Below the pieces are notes generated by a model that saw only the letters and a list, made by a program, of their open reading frames with translations, had not been told where the DNA came from and did no database searches. DNA of 64,000 bases from Bifidobacterium anseris (GTDB taxonomy: Bacteria > Actinomycetota > Actinomycetes > Actinomycetales > Bifidobacteriaceae), in assembly GCF_002860345.1 (NCBI RefSeq), contig NZ_NMYC01000005.1, positions 310,001-374,000 of the forward strand, written 5' to 3'. Each line of letters starts with the position of its first letter. Position 1 is the stretch's first letter. A program made the translations under genes and the position numbers. This document shows, in pieces, positions 37,599-45,912 of this stretch.

Positions 37599-37622
37599 TA
37601 TAATGTTCATTAAGCGCTTAAT
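37599..37622 (+). promoter_or_regulatory. -10 box and overlapping LacI-like operator
   Basis: A perfect TATAAT (37599-37604) is followed after 4 nt by ATTAAGCGCTTAAT (37609-37622), a perfect 14-bp palindrome with the GCGC centre of LacI/CcpA-family sites. It would cover the transcription start and repress. No good -35 was found. Confidence 0.6.
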
Positions 37623-37717
37623 CGGCTGTGGGCGCAGGGATGACGAAGTTCCGCGCAGGTCGAAGGCGGCAGAGTCGGAGAGTCGGATATCGGGAAGCGG
37701 CCAAGGGAGCAGGGAAG

Positions 37718-37813
37718 ATGAAGTACGGAAGGCATATGCGCGCGCGTCGGCGGCCTGCAGGCGCGCTGATGCGCCTGCAGGCGTGCGGTGCTGCCATTGT
37801 GGCATTGACATAG
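37718..37813 (+). other. Signal-peptide coding segment cut off by an in-frame TAG
   Basis: GGGAGCAGGGAAG precedes ATG 37718, which encodes MKYGRHMRARRRPAGALMRL and then QACGAAIVALT before TAG (37811-37813). The same frame continues with VCIMSVLPRAAFA and the mature protein. Together these form a normal long signal peptide with basic, hydrophobic and AFA-type cleavage parts. The amber codon divides the hydrophobic core. An 11-bp perfect hairpin (37754-37764 with 37771-37781) lies in the same segment. Confidence 0.75.
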
Positions 37814-40800
37814 GTGTGCATCATGTCTGTGCTGCCACGTGCGGCGTTTGCGGATGGGTATGAGCAGGCGGATGCGGACACGATTCGGGCGGCCACGGTG
37901 GAATTGACGGCCACGGTGCTTGAGCCCAATGGATCACAGACGAAGAAGACATTCAAGAACGATGAACTCAAGAACACCGTGCCGAATGTGGTGCCGAACA
38001 CCGATCTCGAATTCTTCCTGGATGTGCATCTCAAGGACAATGCGGTGGTCGCCTCCGACAGCAAGCATCTGAGTTGGGAATATGCTGTGCCGGTGCCGCC
38101 GTCGGTGGTGGCGAATCAATTCGACGAGCCGCAGATCGTGACCGAAGGCGGCCAGGAAGTCGCGACGATCACATTGGTGAAGAAGGACGACGGTACCTGT
38201 GCGTTGCGGGTGGAGTACAACGAGGAGTATGCGCAGGACAAGGATCACGATTACTTCTTCAGCTACAACCTGCGTGTGAACTATCGCGACGAGGCGCTCG
38301 AAGAGGGCGACGATCGGGGATGGGAGTTCCCCGGCACCGGCGTGACAATCAAGGTCGACCATACGCCATGGAAGGTGACCGGTGATAAGAACTGTGCATG
38401 GGTCGGTCGTTCGGAGACCGACCTCACCTGCACCGTCAAGCTTGAGGCGGAGGGTGATGTCGACAACTTCCGCTTCTGGGATGTGGCGGGTTCGGATCTG
38501 AACATGGATCGCGACTCCGTGCAGGTGAAATATCTGTACAACGCGAAGAATGAAGATGCGGCCAAGGAAGCCGCTTTGCAGCTGCAGGGCAAGATCAATC
38601 CGATCCCGGATTCGGATACGGGCGAATCCGCAGGCATGACGCTGCCGAAGGGCGCCTATGAAATTACCTACAAGGCATCTATCACGAATGGCGCGCAGGC
38701 TGATGCCAATGATGGCGACAAGTACCAGAGCGCGAAGAACACCGCCCATTGGAAGTGGCAGGACGGTGAAGGTGAGAGCAGCTATGTGCCGTCCAAGCGC
38801 AACTGGAACTACAACTGGGTGTCCAAGAACGGCTGGGTGGAAGACTCGTCGAAATGGTATGCCGAAGGCAGTGAGCAGAAGCGTGAGATCAAATGGACCG
38901 TCGATGTCAACAACGGCGGTGATCGTGCTGATATCAACGGGCGTCAGCTGACTGATACCGTGCAAGACGGTCATGAAATCGATCCTGATACCGTGACGAT
39001 CCGTGCGTGGGATGAGAACAACCAGGAGATCGATCCGGCAGGTGTGCAGATCGTCGTCAATGACGATCGCAAGGGCTTCTCGATTGATTTCTCCTCGGGA
39101 GATCCGAATTACAACAAATATCAGATCGCATACAAGACGGTGCCCACCGACTCTGATGAGCATCCAGTCTCCAAGTATTCGAATAAGGCGGAGGTCTGTG
39201 GGCTGACTGAATGCAAGACCGCGACGAAGGATGTGGATCGCCCGAGCAAACCGAATCCCGATCCGGGCCCTGATCCCGGTCCGGAACCGGATCCGGAACC
39301 GCCGCTCAATCTCGATCTGATCGAGAAGAGCGTGGGGTCCGCCACGAAGATCCGCAATACGAACGTCTATAGCGTGCCGTGGACCATCGAGTACACGCCG
39401 CCGGCCGAAGGCAACGTGACCGAGCTGCATCTCTACGAGGACTGGGTCAACGGCGTCTCCGACGGCAACACGCAGCATATGTGGTACTCGAAGGACTATC
39501 TGGACCTCAAAGTCAGTGTTTACAACATCAAAAACGATGCGAACTGCTTGGAAGGCAATCCGAATTGCTGGACGGAGATTCCGACGGATGAGTTGTTCGT
39601 ATCGGCCGCCGATAAGAAGAAGGGCCAGTCGGGCAAGGGATATCCTAACGAGTATTACGACGTTCGCGAATCGTATTACGACGATGAATATCATCGTGGA
39701 CAGGGACGTGAACTGCCTGGTGGCACTGACTTCCCGGAAGGCTATTTCCGTGGCGAGGCGGACCGCAACGCCGATGACACCTATGCCCTTCATGATGGTG
39801 CGCCGGCGTTCACGTTCTCGTATCTGCATAAGCAGATCAAGGACGCCGAGGGCAACGAAATCCTGAATCTGGACTCGCCAAACCCGTTCTCGCACAAGAT
39901 GCGCATCACCTACAACACGTTATGCGACGGTACTCCGGATGTGTACATCAACTATGCCAAGTTCCATTACAGGGTAAACGACAAGATCGCCGATGAAGTG
40001 GAATCGGCGACGATCCCGTTCGTCGGTGACGTCATCGGTGGCAAGACCGTCGACGCCGAGAACGACGGCGAAACCTGGTGGAACAATCAGGCGAACTGCG
40101 ACGAAGGCGATGATGGGTACTGCCATGTGCACTGGCGTGTTTGGGGCAACGGCAAGAAGTCGTGGTGGTCGGTGCGCTATCTCTATGATGACGACGGCAA
40201 CGTCAAGTTCTATGAGGAGTTGCCGGGCATCAGCGGCGTCTATGAGCTGCCGGAATCGATCACGATGACGGATACGCTGCCGGAAGGCTGGGAGCTCGAT
40301 ACGGATAAGCCGATCTTCGGACGTTTCGTGTCGATGGGCGACTACGCGACCGAGGATGAGCTGGAGGCTGCAGGACTGGATTTGGACCTCAAGGGCTGGC
40401 TGCCGATCGCCGAAGGCGACAAGCGGGGAGCGCTGCCACAGCAGACGGCGACCTTCGACTTCAGCGGCGATGGCAAGAGCTGCGATTCGGACGTTGCGTG
40501 CGCAACCTACACGGTGCAGGCCGGCAAGGTCGTGTTCACGGTGCCGAACGATGGCTCGTTGACGGCGTGGAAGACCGAGCGTGTGGGAGATGCATCACCT
40601 GACTCCACGACCGATGGCGGTCCCAACCGATATGACAGGCCTTCCACCCCGCTGGGCCCACCAATCGCCAAGCAGGGCCATTCGATTATCGTCTATGAGT
40701 TCGATACGAAAATCAGCAAGGTGGAACTGCGCAAGCAGGGCATGATCGACGGCTCGCGCTTCACTTACACCAACAACGCGAACGTGCAGATTGGCGAACA

Positions 40801-42382
40801 CAGCTCCGACGTCACCGGTGATGTGTTCGTGCAGCAGGGTGAGGCGCCGAATCTGAACAAGTGGGTTGACGGCACTGGCAACAATCAGGTCAAATACGTC
40901 GTCGAAATCAATCTCACCCAGCAGAGTCAGCTGCCGGAGGGGACCGTGCTTACGCTCACTGACACGTTGCACTCGTCGAACGCGGCATATGTGCAGTCGT
41001 CGTTCAGGCTTTCGACGAATTCCGGTTCATGGGATGAGGTCACCTATCCGGAAGGCAAGGATCATTTTGAAGTGTCCTTCGGACATGCGGCGGGGAGCAA
41101 TTTGCCGACGGCGACGATCAAGCTGCCGATCGATGGCATGCGGTCGAACAGCATGGACCAGAATTCCGGGCAGCCGTTGTATAAGCAGAAGCCGCTGCGC
41201 CTGAACTACACGGTGCAGCTGCGCGGCATTCCCGGACAAGACATCGATCTGCGTAACACGGTTTCGTTCAGAGGACAACTGGACGGCTCGGCGTCGACGA
41301 ACCGTACGGTCCAGATCACGAAGACGGATACCGACGCCGGTGCATCCGGCTCGGTCACGTTGAAAAAGGTGGTCGACGGCGATAGCAGCCAGAAGTTGTC
41401 AGGCGCCACATTCAAGGTCTGCCCGGTCAATCTGAACGCGGCGCCCTCCAAGGAATGGACTGCGGATCGTCGGACCGAATGCAGTGAAGATCCTCGTACT
41501 GGCGTCACCGACAGTCTCGGTCGCCTTGTGTTCCATCACGGCGACGGCACTGACGTGGAATCGGAGCTCTATCAGTTCAACGAAAACCAGCTATATGTGG
41601 CTTGGGAGACGCAGGCGCCGTCGGGATATGCAGTGAACACAACGCCGCAGTTCTTCTACGTGAAGAACGGGCGCGCCTCCGACTTCGACACGAAGACGCG
41701 TGCGATGGCCGCCTATGCGGACCAGCATAATCTGTATGTGTGGGATTCGGGATTCCAAGTCGCCGACGGGCTGACGAGCTTCATGTTCGGCAAGGTGGGT
41801 GCTGATAAGGTGACGCAAGGCACCTATAAGGACCCTAATGACCCCACCGCGGAAGAACTGCCGACCTATGTCACGACGGATGAATCGTATCTGGCGGCCT
41901 CGGAATGGACGCTTGCGAAGAAGGACGGCTCTGCCGAGATGGCCATCGTCGACGGCGGCGATGAACGTTCCGAGAGCGGCGTCATCAAGCAGCTGAAGGA
42001 TCACGATACGCGCGATGGTCGCATCGAGGTGCATGGCGTCCCGACGGGTGAGTATACGCTCGTCGAGACGAAGGCGCCGACGGGATATGTTGCCGAAGCG
42101 CAGAAGCGGTACGCGTTCACCATCGACGCGGATGGCAAGGTCACATGGTCCGGCGATGCTACGCCGCATGCCGTCACCGACGGGAAAGGCATGCCGACCG
42201 GTGAATGGGTCATCGGCAACGCAAAGGAGGAGGAGCCCGGCGTCGAGCTGCCTTCGGCGGGCGGCTTCGGGACGCATTTCGCGGCCTTCGGATTCGCGTT
42301 CATTGCGGCGGCCATGTGTCTGGCGGTGGTCGCGCAGAAGAACCGCAAACCCGGCGCCCACGCTGCGACGCGCAGCCGCTGA
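37814..42382 (+). CDS. Large SpaA/Cna-type LPxxG surface protein (signal peptide interrupted)
   Basis: A 1522-codon frame encoding a cell-wall adhesin or pilin-like protein. From the N terminus come several beta-rich modules of the isopeptide-forming fimbrial type, with a Pro/Asp spacer (PDPGPDPGPEPDPEPP) near residue 490. A SpaA/Cna-B-like domain starts at about 1177 (SVTLKKVVDGDSSQKLSGATF) with E-box YVAWETQAPSGY, and a second at about 1359 ends YTLVETKAPTGYVAE. A sorting signal follows: LPSAG at about 1479, a hydrophobic stretch and a basic tail. No sortase gene is adjacent. GC is lower than in neighbours. Restart could use GTG 37814 or ATG 37823, but the product would lack an export signal. 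Confidence 0.85.
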   Translation: MCIMSVLPRAAFADGYEQADADTIRAATVELTATVLEPNGSQTKKTFKNDELKNTVPNVVPNTDLEFFLDVHLKDNAVVASDSKHLSWEYAVPVPPSVVANQFDEPQIVTEGGQEVATITLVKKDDGTCALRVEYNEEYAQDKDHDYFFSYNLRVNYRDEALEEGDDRGWEFPGTGVTIKVDHTPWKVTGDKNCAWVGRSETDLTCTVKLEAEGDVDNFRFWDVAGSDLNMDRDSVQVKYLYNAKNEDAAKEAALQLQGKINPIPDSDTGESAGMTLPKGAYEITYKASITNGAQADANDGDKYQSAKNTAHWKWQDGEGESSYVPSKRNWNYNWVSKNGWVEDSSKWYAEGSEQKREIKWTVDVNNGGDRADINGRQLTDTVQDGHEIDPDTVTIRAWDENNQEIDPAGVQIVVNDDRKGFSIDFSSGDPNYNKYQIAYKTVPTDSDEHPVSKYSNKAEVCGLTECKTATKDVDRPSKPNPDPGPDPGPEPDPEPPLNLDLIEKSVGSATKIRNTNVYSVPWTIEYTPPAEGNVTELHLYEDWVNGVSDGNTQHMWYSKDYLDLKVSVYNIKNDANCLEGNPNCWTEIPTDELFVSAADKKKGQSGKGYPNEYYDVRESYYDDEYHRGQGRELPGGTDFPEGYFRGEADRNADDTYALHDGAPAFTFSYLHKQIKDAEGNEILNLDSPNPFSHKMRITYNTLCDGTPDVYINYAKFHYRVNDKIADEVESATIPFVGDVIGGKTVDAENDGETWWNNQANCDEGDDGYCHVHWRVWGNGKKSWWSVRYLYDDDGNVKFYEELPGISGVYELPESITMTDTLPEGWELDTDKPIFGRFVSMGDYATEDELEAAGLDLDLKGWLPIAEGDKRGALPQQTATFDFSGDGKSCDSDVACATYTVQAGKVVFTVPNDGSLTAWKTERVGDASPDSTTDGGPNRYDRPSTPLGPPIAKQGHSIIVYEFDTKISKVELRKQGMIDGSRFTYTNNANVQIGEHSSDVTGDVFVQQGEAPNLNKWVDGTGNNQVKYVVEINLTQQSQLPEGTVLTLTDTLHSSNAAYVQSSFRLSTNSGSWDEVTYPEGKDHFEVSFGHAAGSNLPTATIKLPIDGMRSNSMDQNSGQPLYKQKPLRLNYTVQLRGIPGQDIDLRNTVSFRGQLDGSASTNRTVQITKTDTDAGASGSVTLKKVVDGDSSQKLSGATFKVCPVNLNAAPSKEWTADRRTECSEDPRTGVTDSLGRLVFHHGDGTDVESELYQFNENQLYVAWETQAPSGYAVNTTPQFFYVKNGRASDFDTKTRAMAAYADQHNLYVWDSGFQVADGLTSFMFGKVGADKVTQGTYKDPNDPTAEELPTYVTTDESYLAASEWTLAKKDGSAEMAIVDGGDERSESGVIKQLKDHDTRDGRIEVHGVPTGEYTLVETKAPTGYVAEAQKRYAFTIDADGKVTWSGDATPHAVTDGKGMPTGEWVIGNAKEEEPGVELPSAGGFGTHFAAFGFAFIAAAMCLAVVAQKNRKPGAHAATRSR

Positions 42383-42397
42383 GCCGGATGAATGAAG

Positions 42398-42437
42398 AGA
42401 GCCGCCGCCGAATCGGATGGGATTCGGCGGCGGCTCT
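42398..42437. terminator. 17-bp hairpin terminator between convergent genes
   Basis: 42398-42414 pairs perfectly with 42421-42437. On the minus strand a T-rich TCTTCATT follows, so it serves best for the gene at 42486; it also closes the surface-protein gene. Confidence 0.75.
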
Positions 42438-42485
42438 CGTATGCGCTGAGCGTTCGTCGCACGGTGGTCGACGGAGAAGTTCAGG

Positions 42486-42833
42486 TCAGAAGTTGGAGCC
42501 GTTCCAGCCCCAGTCGGGCGTCGCGGTGTAGCGGATGTAAGTGCGGTCGGCAGGGATCTCGAGCGTGTCCTGCAGCGCGTCCATGATCTGCGGCGTGAGC
42601 TTCTTCCAGGCGCTCGTCGGCACGTTCGAGCCGAAGACGTTCACCTCGACGTAGGCGACCGGCGCGGAATCGTCGCCGCCGAAATACATCGGTACGTTGT
42701 CCTCGAACATGCACATGAGCCAGCCCTCGGACTTGCCGGGGACGGCGGGAATCGCCTGGCCGAAGAGGTTCTTGAGCGTATCGCGCTGCTCTTTCGTGGT
42801 CGGCACGGAAACATGGGTGTGAATGACTGGCAT
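42486..42833 (-). CDS. MIF-like tautomerase-superfamily protein
   Basis: A 115-residue protein starting MPVIHTHVSVPTTKEQRDTL. The Pro right after Met is the catalytic base of the tautomerase superfamily. Size and the C-terminal RTYIRYTATPDWGWNGSNF resemble macrophage migration inhibitory factor (which ends with a GWNNSTF-like sequence) more than the 60-residue 4-OT enzymes. Other MIF positions such as MYFGGDD and VNVFGSN are recognisable. Substrate is unknown; phenylpyruvate-type tautomerase activity is plausible. GGAGGATC precedes ATG 42833. It is predicted cytoplasmic, with no signal peptide. Confidence 0.82.
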   Translation of the reverse strand: MPVIHTHVSVPTTKEQRDTLKNLFGQAIPAVPGKSEGWLMCMFEDNVPMYFGGDDSAPVAYVEVNVFGSNVPTSAWKKLTPQIMDALQDTLEIPADRTYIRYTATPDWGWNGSNF

Positions 42834-42957
42834 CGATCCTCCTTGGAAACACTGGGCGGAACATCGGCCGTCGCATCGGCGTCCGATGATCAACAGTATT
42901 CAGTCTAGGTCAGCCGCAGTGCGCCCGACTGAGGTTGTGCCCGACGGCTGAGTGGAG

Positions 42958-42983
42958 GTTGGTGGTTGAGGTCAACCACCAAC
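42958..42983. repeat. Perfect 12-bp inverted repeat between GtrA and MIF genes
   Basis: GTTGGTGGTTGA (42958-42969) and TCAACCACCAAC (42972-42983) are almost back to back. No T run follows on either strand; it may be a weak terminator of the GtrA transcript. Confidence 0.6.
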
Positions 42984-43011
42984 TGCCACGGAGACTGCCA
43001 CGGGCGGCGCG

Positions 43012-43569
43012 TTACCTCCAGCCTTTGGGGGTGTGCTCGATCGACCACATGCCCAGACGGTGCGAGAAGCTCCGCTCCCACTTGGCTTCGAGCTCCTCTT
43101 CGGAGAGGATGTGGTCGCCGCGGCGCAGACGGTTCATTGCGTTCGTGTGCGTGTCGTCGAGCAGCCATTTGCGGATGATGAAGTTCCAGATTGCGACGAC
43201 GACCGTCGAGATGAGCTTGCCGATGTTCGTGCGCAGCAGATACATCGCATGCTGGCTGATGTAGGCGTCCTTGTTCATGCCGTAGGTGGACAGCCAGATG
43301 ATGACCATGTTGATGAACAGGCCGACGACTGCCGAGAACAGGAAGATCGCCATCTCCATCCACCGTGCCATGTCCGGACGGTGCTTGAAGACGTATTTCA
43401 TGCTCGCGAAATAGTTGAAGATGAGCGAGATGAGGAACGAGATCGTCGCGGCGATGACGTTGTGCATGTGGAACACGCCGACGAGGAGGTTGAGGATGCC
43501 CCAGTCGATGAGGAACGCGATGATGCCGACGACGCCGAATTTCAGAATCTGCTCAATGAGTTTGCGCAC
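43012..43569 (-). CDS. GtrA-family membrane protein
   Basis: A 185-residue protein with four membrane segments in GtrA order: FGVVGIIAFLIDWGILNLLV, ATISFLISLIFNYFA, AIFLFSAVVGLFINMVIIWL and KLISTVVVAIWNFIIRKWLL. GtrA proteins are thought to flip polyprenyl-linked sugars for surface glycan decoration. A charged 45-residue C-terminal tail is extra. The start is GTG 43569 (VRKLIEQIL), 6 nt after TACACT (reverse of 43576-43581), so the mRNA is likely leaderless. The much longer open frame to 44145 is compositionally unlike protein. Confidence 0.87.
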   Translation of the reverse strand: MRKLIEQILKFGVVGIIAFLIDWGILNLLVGVFHMHNVIAATISFLISLIFNYFASMKYVFKHRPDMARWMEMAIFLFSAVVGLFINMVIIWLSTYGMNKDAYISQHAMYLLRTNIGKLISTVVVAIWNFIIRKWLLDDTHTNAMNRLRRGDHILSEEELEAKWERSFSHRLGMWSIEHTPKGWR

Positions 43570-43994
43570 ACGAACAGTGTACAAGGGGTCCGTCCGAAGC
43601 CGCTGGCAGCGTAGATGTCGCCTGTCTCGGTGGGTATTCGCCCATGATGCGAACGGCGGCTGCATCAAGCCGCGCATAGCTTGATAGTTCAGGGGAGATC
43701 TGGGGATATGCGCTGCGTGCCGTCCGGGTGGAGGGCTGGGGTGTGCGATTATGTGCGCTTGGGTTGATGGATGTGTGGTCGAGGGATCAGCATGGTTGAT
43801 ATTGTGCGCCTTTGATGGCCCGGTCTGCCGGGGCGTCTGCGCCCGCCGGCGGTGTGCGTGCATAGCTCGATGGTTTGCGCGAAATATCGAGCTATGCACA
43901 CGCAGGCACACGCAGCCGCGCGGAGAGGGCAGGGCTGAACGGTCGAACGCGGCGCTATGCGCCTGTGCATCCGCGAGATGGGGAATGGGACGTC
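43570..43994. other. 425-bp gene-free spacer with an inverted repeat
   Basis: No plausible gene was found. GTGCATAGCTCGAT (43858-43871) is repeated in reverse complement at 43886-43899 with a 14-nt loop, a perfect 14-bp stem without T run. The GtrA promoter lies at the left end. Confidence 0.55.
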
Positions 43995-44936
43995 CTACAG
44001 TTCGACTTCGGGTTTGGTGGGGTCGTCTTTGACGTGGGCGAACTTGGCGGCGAGCGCCTCTTTGTTCTTGCGTTCGTCGTCCTGACGGGCGCGTTCCTTC
44101 GCCTCCTTGGGATCCCACAGAATCTCCTCGCGATGCTTGCGCCATTCGGCGCCGGCGATCGGCGCGAGCGCCTGCGCGAGCACGGTGGCGGCATCCGTGG
44201 CGTCGTCGTCGCCGTTCGGCGTCGCGTAGGAGGCGACGACGCCGTGGAACTGCTCGGCCGTCAGGCAGATCTGCGGCAGCTGCAGCGTCGCGGCGAAATC
44301 GTTGATGAACAGGATGAATGGCAGCGTGAGCCGTTCAAGACCGCGCACACGCTGCTCGGGCGCGCCGCCGGACGTCGGCTCGGCGGCGCCGAGCGTCGCG
44401 GCGAGCTGCGTCGTCGCGACGCGCATCAGTTCGTTGAGTAGCACGACGGTGACGGCGTACTTCCAGGCGAGCGACTCGACCTTCGTTTCGGTGTGCGAGG
44501 CGACGAAATCCTCAATCGATGCAATGGCGGCGGCGGCGGCGGTGCGCGTTGCGCCGGACCATGCGGCGTCGAGCGTGTCGGCGGCGTCGAGTAGCTCGTG
44601 CACGTCGTGCGACGACGCGAAGCCGGCGAGTGTTTCGATGGCGTCGTTCGCGGCGTTCAACGCGTCCACTGTCTGCTGTGGGCGGCCGGGGATCGAATCG
44701 GCACCTTCGTAGACGAATTCGGCGTCGGCCATCGGAATCGTCTCGCCGGTCATGACCTCGGCGGCCAGCCGGCTCAGGCGCACCTGCAGATTCTCGCCGT
44801 AGCGCGCGTCGTTGTCCATGTGCAGGGCCGAGGTCAGTGGCCACAGTTCGGTCAGGTCGGTGCCCGTCTGCGCGGCCTGACGGACCGCGGGCAGCGCGGC
44901 GATGCGTTCGACAGTTTGGTCGGGTTCAGCGTTCAT
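43995..44936 (-). CDS. Conserved-looking helical protein of unknown function
   Basis: A soluble, Ala-rich, mostly helical protein of about 313 residues, not recognised. It starts MNAEPDQTVERIAALPAVRQ, has a Thr/Ala-rich middle, a stretch YAVTVVLLNELMRVATTQLA and a charged coiled-coil-like end (PKEAKERARQDDERKNKEAL). No signal peptide, cofactor motif or membrane segment is evident. AAGGAG is 5 nt before ATG 44936; ATG 44939 is the alternative. It follows a histidine phosphatase gene by about 30 nt, so the two are probably cotranscribed. Third-position GC is high, supporting a real gene. Confidence 0.72.
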   Translation of the reverse strand: MNAEPDQTVERIAALPAVRQAAQTGTDLTELWPLTSALHMDNDARYGENLQVRLSRLAAEVMTGETIPMADAEFVYEGADSIPGRPQQTVDALNAANDAIETLAGFASSHDVHELLDAADTLDAAWSGATRTAAAAAIASIEDFVASHTETKVESLAWKYAVTVVLLNELMRVATTQLAATLGAAEPTSGGAPEQRVRGLERLTLPFILFINDFAATLQLPQICLTAEQFHGVVASYATPNGDDDATDAATVLAQALAPIAGAEWRKHREEILWDPKEAKERARQDDERKNKEALAAKFAHVKDDPTKPEVEL

Positions 44937-44966
44937 CATGACTCCTTCACGGTTCGTGGGTGACGG

Positions 44967-45626
44967 CTACGCGATGCCTTTCGCGGGATCGGCGTAGGTG
45001 ATCGACAGGACGTCGTGCGTCGCGTTGTCGTAGGTGATCGACGTCACCGACGCGAGCGCCGTCTTGCGCAGCAGCATGTTGTGTTCGGGGTGGCCTGTTT
45101 CGAGCATGTGGCGGTACGACCAGATCGGCGACTCGTGCGTGACGACGATGATCTGCTCGCCGGGATGTTCGTCGACTTTTTCGAGAGCGAAATTCTGCAC
45201 ACGGTTCGCAATCGAACGGTAGCTTTCGCCCCAGCTCGGACGCCACAGGTTGCGCACAAGCTTAAGGTTCTCGGGACGCCACAGCGCGCCGTCGCCGTGG
45301 CCGATGCGCTTGCCGCGGAACTCGTTGCGCGCCTCGATGAGACGTGGGTCGGTGAGCAGTTCAAGCTGTTCCTGACCGCGTTCGGCGCGCAGCGCGTTGA
45401 GTTCGAGCAGGATCGCGCCGGCTGTTTCGCGCGTGCGGTCGAGCGGCGACGAGTAGACGGCGACGGCCGTGTTCGTCTGCGGGTTCGCGGCGAGATAGCG
45501 GCCGGTCGCCTGCGCCATGCGGCGCCCGGCTTCGGACAGGTGGAAATCGGGAAGACGTTCATAGAGCACATGGTTCGGGTTGTGGACTTTGCCGTGCCGC
45601 ACGAAATTGATGGTGGTGGCCGTCAT
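44967..45626 (-). CDS. Histidine phosphatase superfamily protein
   Basis: A 219-residue phosphoglycerate-mutase-like protein. The catalytic RHG motif is in TTINFVRHGKVHNPNHVLYE. The second Arg is in YSSPLDRTRETA, the acid residue in RLIEARNEFRGK, and the second His in IIVVTHESPIWS. Specificity is open: phosphatase for sugar or nucleotide phosphates is likelier than mutase. GAAAGGGAGCG precedes ATG 45626. It is divergent from an MFS gene across 286 bp and is followed by an unrecognised gene in the same direction. Confidence 0.9.
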   Translation of the reverse strand: MTATTINFVRHGKVHNPNHVLYERLPDFHLSEAGRRMAQATGRYLAANPQTNTAVAVYSSPLDRTRETAGAILLELNALRAERGQEQLELLTDPRLIEARNEFRGKRIGHGDGALWRPENLKLVRNLWRPSWGESYRSIANRVQNFALEKVDEHPGEQIIVVTHESPIWSYRHMLETGHPEHNMLLRKTALASVTSITYDNATHDVLSITYADPAKGIA

Positions 45627-45912
45627 GACGCTCCCTTTCGAATCGATGTGAACATTTCACGATAATCGCTTCCACCTCAATAATGTACCGCGTGTCGCGC
45701 CGGCGGGTGCGACTAATGTGGTCGTGTTCGCGAACGCATACGCGAGGTGCGTGCGGTACGCGGACGATTCGATTGGTCGCTCGACGACGCCGTCGCCGAA
45801 TCGCCGACCACCCCAACCACCAACCAACCGCATACGGCGACAATCAAGCCGTGACGCCAAACGGCGCGACGGCCGCATGCGGAACACATCCGCGAGCAGA
45901 AAGGAGCGGCAC

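Noticed and set aside
43858-43899. Inverted repeat in the 43570-43994 gap as an insertion-sequence end
   Set aside because: No transposase, second terminal repeat or target duplication is nearby; it is a simple hairpin.
43012-44145. 377-residue version of the GtrA protein
   Set aside because: The added N-terminal half is Arg/His/Pro-rich, crosses the inverted repeat region and overlaps the next gene; the GTG at 43569 has a promoter right before it.
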